A stretch of DNA of 8,497 bases from SAR324 cluster bacterium (GTDB lineage Bacteria; SAR324; XYD2-FULL-50-16): NCBI GenBank assembly GCA_002401295.1, contig NVSR01000051.1:8333-16829 (forward strand). The letters run 5' to 3'. Positions 1-5,419 of this stretch are shown one piece after another. Positions within the stretch are counted from its first letter, which is position 1. Each line of letters opens with the position of its first letter. Under the pieces are notes generated by a model. It had not been told where the DNA came from. It searched no databases and worked only from the letters and a program-made list of their open reading frames with translations. Both the position numbers and the translations under genes were made by a program.

Positions 1-1668
1 GCCAAAAAATCAGGAACTCTCCAAATTTATCTGGTCATCGGTTTGGTATTGATACTCTGCTGGTTTTCTGGAGTAGGGCTTATTGAAGTACGAGGGGAAA
101 ATTTTGCTAACATGCTGGATGTGGAGTCTCATCGCATCCTCAGTACGGCAGGCTTAGTCTATATTTCTTTCGTGGGTATTACCAAAGTTGCCAGCGTTTC
201 CGGAGAAATCAAAAATCCCGAGCGCAACCTGCCCATCGGAGTTTTTCTTGCCTTAGCCACAGCACTTATTTTTTACATTGTGGCCACAATTGTGATGGTC
301 GGTGTCCTGGATCCCAATCAACTCGCCGGAAGTTTGACCCCCGTGGCTGACGCGGCAGAGGTCTTTGCCGGTGAATGGGGGAAAATCCTCGTGACTATAG
401 CAGCAGTCTTCTCTTTTTCCTCAGTCGCAAATGCCGGTATCCTCAGCGCATCCCGCTATCCTATGGCTATGAGCCGTGATCACTTGATTCCCAGCTTTTT
501 TGTTCAACTCCATCCTAAGGGGGGAACTCCACGGAATTCAATTTACCTGACTGTTCTGGTCATGCTCCTGGTTCTCAACTTCCTGGATGTCACTAAAATA
601 GCAAAACTGGCTAGTGCATTCCAACTCTTAATGTTTGCTTTACTTTGCTTGTCTGTAATTGTAATGCGGGAAAGCAGGATCATTTCCTATGACCCCGGAT
701 TTCGGACTCCTCTCTACCCATGGATCCCCCTTTTTGGTGTTTTTGCATCACTAGGACTGATCACTCAATTGGGTTGGATGCCCATTTTTTTCACCTTTGC
801 TCTTTGCCTTGTCGGTGCCGGTTGGTATTTTTCTTACTCCCGCAAACGGGTGGTTCGTGGTGGGGCTATTTTCCACGTTTTTGCCCGTTGGGGAGAGTCC
901 CGTTTTGAAGGGCTGGACCCGGAGTTACGAGGCATCCTCAAGGAGAAAGGCCTGCGCTCCAATGACCCTTTTGATGAAATAGTGACCAATGCCAAAGTAT
1001 TTGACTTGGGATATCAAGAGAGTAATTTTGAAAATATCGTCACCATGGTTTGTCAGCACTTGAGCGAATGTTTTGCCGTTGATGCGGAACTTTTGAAAGA
1101 AGGCTTTTTGCAAGGTACAAAGGTTGGTGCAACCCCTGTCGCCCACGGGGCAGCATTACCTCACTTGAGACTTACTTGTGTTTCCAGCCCTTATTTGGTT
1201 TTAGTTCGCTCTTTGAGCGGTGTGGAAATCGATATTTTACCTGATAGTAGCGGATTGCACCAACATTTGAATGGAGAGAATATTCAGGCTTTTTTCTTTT
1301 TGGTCAGCCCGGAACTGGAGCCAGCCCGCCATTTAAGAATTCTGGCAAAAATTGCGGAGCGTATTGATGATGAGAATTTTATCGATAATTGGGGCAATGC
1401 CAATCATGAGCAAGAACTCAAGGAAATCATCCTCAGGGAAGAGCGTTTTTTATCACTGACACTCCAGAGAAACAGTAAAACTTCCAGTTGGATTGGTTTG
1501 ACTGTTTCTGAACTTAAGATCCCCGATGGTAGTTTAATCGCCATGGTGCATAAAGAAGGAAAAATTTCCATTCCCCATGGTAAAACACTACTGTTAGAAG
1601 GGGATCGCCTCACAATTATTGGAGATTCACAAGGGATTCGAAAACTTAGAAAATCCTACCTCGACTGA
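1..1668 (+). CDS. APC-family amino acid permease fused to PTS EIIA-like and TrkA-C domains (5' partial)
   Basis: The frame is open from base 1, so the N-terminus is off the window; 555 residues are visible. Visible residues about 9-278 hold roughly eight hydrophobic segments of an APC-type transporter. The hallmark stretch SGEIKNPERNLPIG (about 67-80) follows a helix containing GLVYISFVGITKVAS, as in amino acid permeases. After a basic cytoplasmic linker, residues about 330-490 resemble a fructose/nitrogen-type PTS EIIA domain: GAALPH carries the expected phosphorylatable His (codon 1162-1164), followed by an ARHLRILAKIA helix. Residues about 497-550 (from WIGLTVSEL to LTIIGD) fit a TrkA-C/RCK-C ligand-binding domain. 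The family would import amino acids across the inner membrane; regulation of transport by phosphorylation or by a small ligand at the C-terminal domains is inferred. The substrate cannot be told. A stem-loop follows the stop codon. The next gene begins 280 bp later under its own promoter-like site. Confidence 0.85.
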   Translation, partial: AKKSGTLQIYLVIGLVLILCWFSGVGLIEVRGENFANMLDVESHRILSTAGLVYISFVGITKVASVSGEIKNPERNLPIGVFLALATALIFYIVATIVMVGVLDPNQLAGSLTPVADAAEVFAGEWGKILVTIAAVFSFSSVANAGILSASRYPMAMSRDHLIPSFFVQLHPKGGTPRNSIYLTVLVMLLVLNFLDVTKIAKLASAFQLLMFALLCLSVIVMRESRIISYDPGFRTPLYPWIPLFGVFASLGLITQLGWMPIFFTFALCLVGAGWYFSYSRKRVVRGGAIFHVFARWGESRFEGLDPELRGILKEKGLRSNDPFDEIVTNAKVFDLGYQESNFENIVTMVCQHLSECFAVDAELLKEGFLQGTKVGATPVAHGAALPHLRLTCVSSPYLVLVRSLSGVEIDILPDSSGLHQHLNGENIQAFFFLVSPELEPARHLRILAKIAERIDDENFIDNWGNANHEQELKEIILREERFLSLTLQRNSKTSSWIGLTVSELKIPDGSLIAMVHKEGKISIPHGKTLLLEGDRLTIIGDSQGIRKLRKSYLD

Positions 1669-1679
1669 CTCATATCTCT

Positions 1680-1735
1680 ATTTTTTCCCCCCTCAGTCTT
1701 ACAACTCTAGTGCAGAGTACTGATGAGGGAGAAAA
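1680..1735 (+). terminator. Long imperfect stem-loop after the permease gene
   Basis: A T-run plus C-run ending in CCCTCAGT (1681-1697) pairs with ACTGATGAGGGAGAAAAA (from 1719) with a 3-nt bulge. An inner hairpin ACTCT-AGTGC-AGAGT (1704-1718) sits inside it. It starts 12 bases after the stop codon, the right place for a terminator, but no clean T-tract follows, so it may instead be a 3' end-stabilising or processing structure. Confidence 0.5.
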
Positions 1736-1752
1736 ATTTATAAAAAAAAAGC

Positions 1753-1781
1753 TTAATTTTTTCAATACTTTGCTGTATAGT
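1753..1781 (+). promoter_or_regulatory. Candidate sigma70-like promoter for the 169-residue protein
   Basis: TATAGT at 1776-1781 is five of six to the -10 consensus. The -35 position 17 bases upstream (TTAATT, 1753-1758) is poor. TTGC lies just before the -10 box, as at the lipoprotein promoter candidate (5350-5360). It would give a leader of about 160 nt. Confidence 0.35.
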
Positions 1782-1833
1782 ATTTTTCGAATTACCCTAT
1801 TATCATCGTTAGTTAGGGAGTCATCCTTAAAAA

Positions 1834-1847
1834 GCACCTGGCACCTG
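1834..1847 (+). repeat. Tandem 7-mer GCACCTG x2
   Basis: GCACCTG occurs twice back to back, between the -10-like site and the SD of the next gene. The same heptamer occurs inverted (CAGGTGC) at 3546-3552 in the upstream region of the luxR-family gene. Either could be an operator half-site; chance is also possible with so short a word. Confidence 0.4.
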
Positions 1848-1878
1848 TCATTCTTATGCTGCAATTTTGGGGATAAAT

Positions 1879-1922
1879 AAGGTCTTGCCTTTAAAGACCT
1901 TTCGCCTAGACTCCCATAGTCT
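1879..1922 (+). promoter_or_regulatory. Two-hairpin 5' leader of the 169-residue protein
   Basis: First hairpin: perfect 8-bp stem AAGGTCTT (1879-1886) with AAGACCTT (1894-1901), 7-nt loop. Second: AGACT (1908-1912) with AGTCT (1918-1922), 5-nt loop. The pair ends 17 bases before the Shine-Dalgarno (1939-1944). It matches no riboswitch that I recognise; a role in translation control is inference. Confidence 0.45.
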
Positions 1923-1948
1923 TATTACACATTTTTTTGGAGGGTTCT

Positions 1949-2458
1949 ATGGGACACACTGATAGCAGTCTTGAGTTATCTACACCTTTTGGGAATCGAG
2001 TCCATTTGTTCTCAGAAGAAATTGCATACCGATTGATTGAGGACTTTACTTTGGGGTTTAGTGCCCCCGTCGGCAACATCAGACATCAACATCTGTCAAT
2101 TCCAACAGAAATGGAGCAAGAGGTATCTCACCTGATGGATGATTTTTCTTTCAGGAAATTGAAAAAATATGAACACGACTATGATCGAGCGCCCAAGGAA
2201 GTACCTGAGTCTGACTTCTTAAGTGTTCTGATTTATAAACGTTTTGAAATGATACCTTGGGCCCTGAACAAACAACTGGTTGGATTGAGTAAAAAAAACA
2301 AAAACCCAATCCAATTTGGAGGTGGTTATTCTATCATTTGGAAGGTAGGCCATCTGCATGAAAAAGACCGACTGAAAGAGTTGATCCGTTTTCTCAAACA
2401 AAGAGGCTTGCAATACCAAGTAGCGCCCCACGTTGCAGACTCCTTATTGGCCAGCTGA
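1949..2458 (+). CDS. Unrecognised soluble 169-residue protein
   Basis: I do not recognise this family. The start is ATG at 1949 because GGAGGG (1939-1944) lies 4 bases before it; an in-frame TTG at 1937 falls on the ribosome binding site and is rejected. The product has no signal peptide, no membrane helix and no cysteine. It is charged in the middle (MDDFSFRKLKKYEHDYDRAP, about 63-82), has a glycine-bearing segment QFGGGYSIIWKVGH (about 122-135), and then a likely amphipathic helix EKDRLKELIRFLKQRG (about 138-153). The gene is single, with a leader carrying two hairpins, and faces the luxR-family gene tail to tail across 106 bp. It lacks the conserved N-terminal Arg/Phe/Trp pattern and the acidic and RF motifs of LuxI autoinducer synthases, so it is not a LuxI that can be recognised. 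Being a regulatory target of the LuxR neighbour is only a suggestion from proximity. Confidence 0.75.
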   Translation: MGHTDSSLELSTPFGNRVHLFSEEIAYRLIEDFTLGFSAPVGNIRHQHLSIPTEMEQEVSHLMDDFSFRKLKKYEHDYDRAPKEVPESDFLSVLIYKRFEMIPWALNKQLVGLSKKNKNPIQFGGGYSIIWKVGHLHEKDRLKELIRFLKQRGLQYQVAPHVADSLLAS

Positions 2459-2490
2459 AACCATTATTTTTCATCCCCAACAATCCAATG

Positions 2491-2515
2491 AGGGAGGTTA
2501 AAAAAGCTCCTCCCT
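2491..2515. terminator. Bidirectional hairpin between convergent genes
   Basis: AGGGAGG (2491-2497) pairs perfectly with CCTCCCT (2509-2515) around an A-rich loop. It lies 33 bases after the upstream stop and about 50 bases beyond the luxR-family stop, the expected place for a shared terminator. Neither side has a strong T-tract, so efficiency is uncertain. Confidence 0.5.
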
Positions 2516-2564
2516 TAAGTAAACAGCCCATTGTCCTGCGAAGAAGAAGCAAGGATAGAAAGAC

Positions 2565-3350
2565 CTACCTGAGGCCAATGATTCCCAGAGAAAGTGCCTT
2601 ACCAACCGCGCTTGCTTGTGTATTCACTCCCAGCTTTTTATAGATCTGACTCAGATGATATTTTACATCCCCAACAGAAATGCTCATTAGTTTGGACACT
2701 TGACTACGGCTAAACCCTTCCTGAATTAGGGATAATACCTCTTTTTGTTGCCGTGTAACCAGATCACGAGTCTTGTGAGACTTAATCTTCACCAAAGCAA
2801 GATGGAAATGGGGAGCTAGAATTTTCAAAAATTGTTTTGAACGAGGCTGGAAATCAACATTACCTGAAAGGGATACAATACTCCCTTCATATTTATTGGC
2901 TGTTTTACAACCTACACTGAGCCCATCACTAATAATTGCAAATTTGCTGAGGGTCTCGATAAACTTTTTTTGTTGCTCACACTGCACATTCTCAAAGGTT
3001 TCTGACCAACGTTGGATACAACCGAAATTATGCTGTGTAAAGTTTTTATGTAGGATTGGATCCACCTCCAGCAGGTTGTGGCGTTGGTATTTTTGTTCCC
3101 ACTTTCTAGGGAAAGTAGAGATAGTTAGAGAGTCATCCACCGTTCTTTGGTGAGTCACCATCTGGTAGTTTTTATCAATCGCAACGATAGATACTTTCCA
3201 AAAAGTAAAATTTATCAATAATTTTAGATCCTGCATGATCCGACGGAAATCATCCTCCCCCTCACAACAGCTACAGCGATTTACTAACCCTAATATTATT
3301 TCGCTTTGCCTCAAGGGCATCCCTGCAACTAATTTCATCGATTCATCCAT
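2565..3350 (-). CDS. LuxR-family quorum-sensing type transcriptional regulator (solo)
   Basis: The 261-residue length is normal for the family. ATG is at 3348-3350 with a G-rich SD (GGGGGGAG on the minus strand) just before it. Residues about 35-190 form an autoinducer-binding domain: W84, Y88, D97 and P98 have the same spacing as W57, Y61, D70 and P71 of TraR, the residues that line the acyl-homoserine-lactone pocket, and SDGLSVG (141-147) fits the conserved Gly of the pocket. Residues about 195-261 are a LuxR/GerE helix-turn-helix (RQQKEVLSLIQEGFS, then SVGDVKYHLSQIYKKLGV). By family knowledge it binds DNA as a dimer in response to a diffusible acyl-type signal. No luxI-type synthase is in the window, so it is a candidate LuxR solo responding to a signal made elsewhere. 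An odd Cys cluster RCSCCE (25-30) lies near the N-terminus. Family call firm; ligand unknown. Confidence 0.92.
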   Translation of the reverse strand: MDESMKLVAGMPLRQSEIILGLVNRCSCCEGEDDFRRIMQDLKLLINFTFWKVSIVAIDKNYQMVTHQRTVDDSLTISTFPRKWEQKYQRHNLLEVDPILHKNFTQHNFGCIQRWSETFENVQCEQQKKFIETLSKFAIISDGLSVGCKTANKYEGSIVSLSGNVDFQPRSKQFLKILAPHFHLALVKIKSHKTRDLVTRQQKEVLSLIQEGFSRSQVSKLMSISVGDVKYHLSQIYKKLGVNTQASAVGKALSLGIIGLR

Positions 3351-3468
3351 TTTTCTCCCCCCAGAGAACTAGCCAGCAATACAAAATCCCCCTTCCAGCT
3401 TCTTGAAGGGCAAAGTGCACTCGTATTATTTTTAATAGGCACTCATCAAAAATAAGTACACAATGCAG

Positions 3469-3497
3469 ATTATATGGCAAATAAAATAATTTGACTG
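3469..3497 (-). promoter_or_regulatory. Candidate promoter of the luxR-family gene
   Basis: On the minus strand a perfect TATAAT (3474 to 3469) lies about 120 bases before the ATG. The -35 position at 17 bp spacing (CAGTCA, 3497-3492) is weak, which would fit an activator-dependent promoter. An 8-bp palindrome AGTGCACT (3414-3421) lies between this site and the gene. Confidence 0.35.
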
Positions 3498-3751
3498 ATA
3501 ACACTGCTTCAATCCCCTGAAAATAGCTATAAAGGGGTTACCCATCAGGTGCCTCTCCAGCTCAAAAAATGGTAGTAAATTCAAGAGACTCTATAATTAA
3601 GAAAAAAAAGTTTTAAGGCAATAGGAATTTTCTTCTCTTTTGACCTCCCTCACAATCAGTACAACCCTTTCTATCTCCTTTCTCCAGGGCTCTTTTGATG
3701 GGTGGCTTCAACCCTACTCAGTCACGGTGATTAAGGAAAATAAACATAACT

Positions 3752-3786
3752 AAGGAAGGTTGAATACAACCCATTTCCTTTTTTGT
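3752..3786 (+). terminator. Terminator-like hairpin in the crotonase upstream region
   Basis: AAGGAA-GGTTG (3752-3762) pairs with CAACC (3767-3771) and TTCCTT (3775-3780) with a 3-nt bulge and an AATA loop. The T-run continues past the stem as TTTTGTT. This is the shape of an intrinsic terminator on the plus strand, but no gene precedes it, so it may end a short transcript or act as an attenuator in the crotonase leader. Confidence 0.45.
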
Positions 3787-3789
3787 TCT

Positions 3790-3817
3790 TCCTTCCCATG
3801 CACTCCTATGGGAAGGA
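3790..3817 (+). repeat. Perfect 10-bp inverted repeat (strong hairpin)
   Basis: TCCTTCCCAT (3790-3799) is exactly complementary to ATGGGAAGGA (3808-3817) with an 8-nt loop. It follows the terminator-like hairpin directly, so the two could form a paired regulatory structure in a leader transcript. Confidence 0.6.
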
Positions 3818-3896
3818 TATTCCTTCAAGCCAAGTCTCTCATTATATTGGTCCATTCCTTGCTTATCGATTTCCCTGATTTATTTGTTTTCCATCC

Positions 3897-3920
3897 CTTG
3901 TACTCAAGTGGGAGTACGAG
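3897..3920 (+). promoter_or_regulatory. Dyad GTACTC-N6-GAGTAC before the crotonase gene
   Basis: GTACTC (3900-3905) and GAGTAC (3912-3917) form a perfect inverted repeat with a 6-bp spacer. It extends outward to 9 bp with one G-T pair (CTT/GAG). It ends 41 bases before the ATG. The size and symmetry fit a dimeric repressor operator (TetR or GntR type), or a leader hairpin; which is unknown. Confidence 0.45.
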
Positions 3921-3961
3921 CAGTGGTTATTTCCAAGTCTATCCTAAGAGAGTCCCAATCC

Positions 3962-4774
3962 ATGAAAATGCCAAATCTTACCGATGCTTCCTTGAGTCTT
4001 GATCAGGGAGTCGCAATTTTGACCTTTCAACGTCATGACGTCAGAAATGCTCTTACAGGCACGGAATTGATTGATGATATTGTTAATACAGTTGAGTGGG
4101 CTAACGAAAACAAAGAGGTTTTGGTACTAGTTTTTACTGGAGAAGGATCGGCTTTTTCAGCGGGTGGCAACATCAAAGAAATGAAAGATCGGAAGGGAAC
4201 CTTCGGAGGCTCTGCTGCTGAAATTGAAGAGAAATATCGACGAGGCATTCAACGAATCCCCATTGCCATGCACAAGGCGGAAGTCCCCACAATCGCAGCA
4301 GTGAATGGCGCAGCCATTGGCGCTGGTTTTGACCTGGCCAATATGTGTGATATGAGAATAGGTTCCACTAAATCTTTATTTGGCGAGACCTTTATCAATC
4401 TCGGAATTATTCCCGGTGATGGAGGAGCTTGGTTCTTACAACGTCTAATTGGTTATCAAAAAGCGGCAGAGATTACTTTAACGGGAAGACTGATTAAAGC
4501 AGATGAAGCCAAGGAACTAGGAATCCTGCTGGACGTAGTAGAACCGGATCAATTGATGGAGCGGGTTAATGAGCTAGCCCGACAAATCGCTTCCAAGCCT
4601 CCTCATGCTATTCGTTACACCAAACGTCTCTTGAAATTAGCCCAACGAGAAGAATTGAGTGACTTTTTGGAACTCTGTGCATGTTTTCAGGGAATGTCCC
4701 ACCAAAAAGCAGACCATCTGGAAGCCGTCAATGCTTTCCTAGAAAAAAGGGAACCCAACTTCCAGGGAAAGTAG
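3962..4774 (+). CDS. Crotonase / enoyl-CoA hydratase-isomerase family protein
   Basis: This is a 270-residue protein, the usual size for the family. ATG at 3962 is chosen because AAGAGAG (3946-3952) sits 9 bases upstream; the frame extends further up but without an SD and with an unlikely N-terminus. Crotonase motifs are clear: FSAGGNIKEM (65-74) and NGAAIGAGFDLANMCDMRI (115-133) supply the CoA-ester oxyanion hole, and GIIPGDGG (148-155) the following turn; ITLTGRLIKADEAKELGIL (171-189) and the C-terminal helices are typical. The two glutamates of classical hydratase (rat E144 and E164) are not retained: Asp124 stands at the first place and Phe144 at the second, with Glu142 two residues earlier in FGETF. 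It should act on an acyl-CoA in the cytoplasm, but hydration, isomerisation or another crotonase reaction cannot be chosen. It is a single gene with a dyad upstream and a hairpin after the stop. Confidence 0.9.
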   Translation: MKMPNLTDASLSLDQGVAILTFQRHDVRNALTGTELIDDIVNTVEWANENKEVLVLVFTGEGSAFSAGGNIKEMKDRKGTFGGSAAEIEEKYRRGIQRIPIAMHKAEVPTIAAVNGAAIGAGFDLANMCDMRIGSTKSLFGETFINLGIIPGDGGAWFLQRLIGYQKAAEITLTGRLIKADEAKELGILLDVVEPDQLMERVNELARQIASKPPHAIRYTKRLLKLAQREELSDFLELCACFQGMSHQKADHLEAVNAFLEKREPNFQGK

Positions 4775-4788
4775 CCTATTAGAAGTAA

Positions 4789-4814
4789 GTCGGAGTAAGC
4801 GCAGCGTCTCCGAC
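4789..4814 (+). terminator. Hairpin after the crotonase gene
   Basis: GTCGGAG (4789-4795) pairs perfectly with CTCCGAC (4808-4814), 15 bases after the stop codon. No T-tract follows, so it is a possible terminator or REP-like palindrome; one copy only is seen. Confidence 0.45.
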
Positions 4815-5218
4815 ATTCAATCAGTCCTACATCTAATCCCCACTCCCACCTCCACATATTTCATAGTCCACAGACTCCAGTCTCATTTGGTATTCCAAGT
4901 TTATTGCCGTAAGGTGTGACCCAGCCCGGGAAGGATGCTGAAGATCAACCTCTTGCTTTTTGGCTAAAATAGACTTTCCTTAGAAGAACTTGTGGTTCTT
5001 AAATTGATCTGTAGAAGTTCAACAAACTAGATTATCAAAAATCTTAATCCTAATTATAAATATTATCAATTTGAAAAATAATAAAGAAAGCATGCTGGAA
5101 GGCCTGAGTACCCCATTGTCTGCGACTTCTGTCGAAGATAGATTCCTGGTGCTGCCCTTTAATATTTTGGCGCAATCAAAGCGATAGCTTTCGCTAAGGA
5201 GAAATATTATATCCTTCT
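4815..5218. other. Non-coding stretch with small hairpins
   Basis: No gene is supported here. A 97-codon minus-strand frame (5019-5312) has an unconvincing Phe/Ile/Lys-rich product, no SD, and runs through an intrinsic terminator. Small hairpins are AAGAAC/GTTCTT (4984-5000), CGAC-TTCT-GTCG (5123-5134) and AGCGA/TCGCT (5180-5195). About 5040-5090 is very AT-rich. Confidence 0.6.
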
Positions 5219-5250
5219 TAAAAATAAAAAAGAACCTACGACTGAGGTTC
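5219..5250 (-). terminator. Intrinsic terminator on the minus strand
   Basis: Read on the minus strand, GAACCT (5250-5245), a 7-nt loop and AGGTTC (5237-5232) form a perfect 6-bp stem followed at once by TTTTTTATTTTT. This is the clearest rho-independent terminator in the window, yet no minus-strand gene lies directly upstream of it. Confidence 0.65.
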
Positions 5251-5286
5251 CAAGAGTAGTTAGTGAGTGATTTTAAGCATCTATGT
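5219..5286 (-). ncRNA. Candidate small RNA (about 65-70 nt)
   Basis: A promoter-like pair on the minus strand, TTAGCA (5321-5316) and TATACT (5298-5293) with exactly 17 bp between them, would start a transcript near 5286 that ends at the intrinsic terminator 5250-5219. No SD-led reading frame fits inside. The promoter is only four of six and five of six to consensus, so this is a hypothesis from signal spacing. Confidence 0.3.
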
Positions 5287-5330
5287 TTTTTTAGTATACA
5301 TACAAAATACATCCATGCTAAGCCTCTATT

Positions 5331-5359
5331 TTTCCAGGTAATTAAGCTGTTGCTATAGT
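5331..5359 (+). promoter_or_regulatory. Candidate sigma70-like promoter of the lipoprotein gene
   Basis: TTTCCA (5331-5336, four of six) and TATAGT (5354-5359, five of six) are 17 bp apart. Transcription would begin near 5366, just before a stem-loop AGGAGA (5368-5373) / TCTCCT (5386-5391) that would sit at the very 5' end of the mRNA. Confidence 0.4.
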
Positions 5360-5419
5360 ACTATGTTAGGAGAGGTTTTTAATTTTCTCCTGGTTTTAAA
5401 TTTTGTAAAAAGAGGATAT

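Larger units (their letters stand above)
3351..3961. other. 610-bp non-coding stretch rich in inverted repeats
   Basis: No convincing gene is seen. An 80-codon frame at 3760-4002 starts with TTG, runs into the crotonase gene in another frame and has no supporting SD. The stretch holds the divergent upstream regions of the luxR-family gene and the crotonase. It contains an AGTGCACT palindrome (3414-3421), a CCCCT/AGGGG hairpin (3514-3537), one CAGGTGC copy (3546-3552), a terminator-like hairpin (3752-3786), a 10-bp perfect stem (3790-3817) and a dyad (3897-3920). Confidence 0.7.

Noticed and set aside
1834..1853. Classical lux box
   Set aside because: The GCACCTG units are direct, not inverted, repeats and do not form the 20-bp dyad with CTG and CAG arms.
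1949..2458. Possible LuxI-type autoinducer synthase next to luxR
   Set aside because: The size is near that of the family but the conserved Arg/Phe/Trp, acidic and substrate-site motifs of LuxI are absent.
3760..4002. 80-codon plus-strand frame before the crotonase
   Set aside because: TTG start without a ribosome binding site, crosses three hairpins and overlaps the crotonase start in another frame.
5019..5312. 97-codon minus-strand frame
   Set aside because: No SD, odd Phe/Ile/Lys-rich composition, its start lies inside the promoter-like pair and it reads through the intrinsic terminator at 5250-5219.
4815..5419. tRNA or CRISPR-like elements
   Set aside because: The short hairpins do not form a cloverleaf, there is no conserved T-loop sequence and no regularly spaced repeats.
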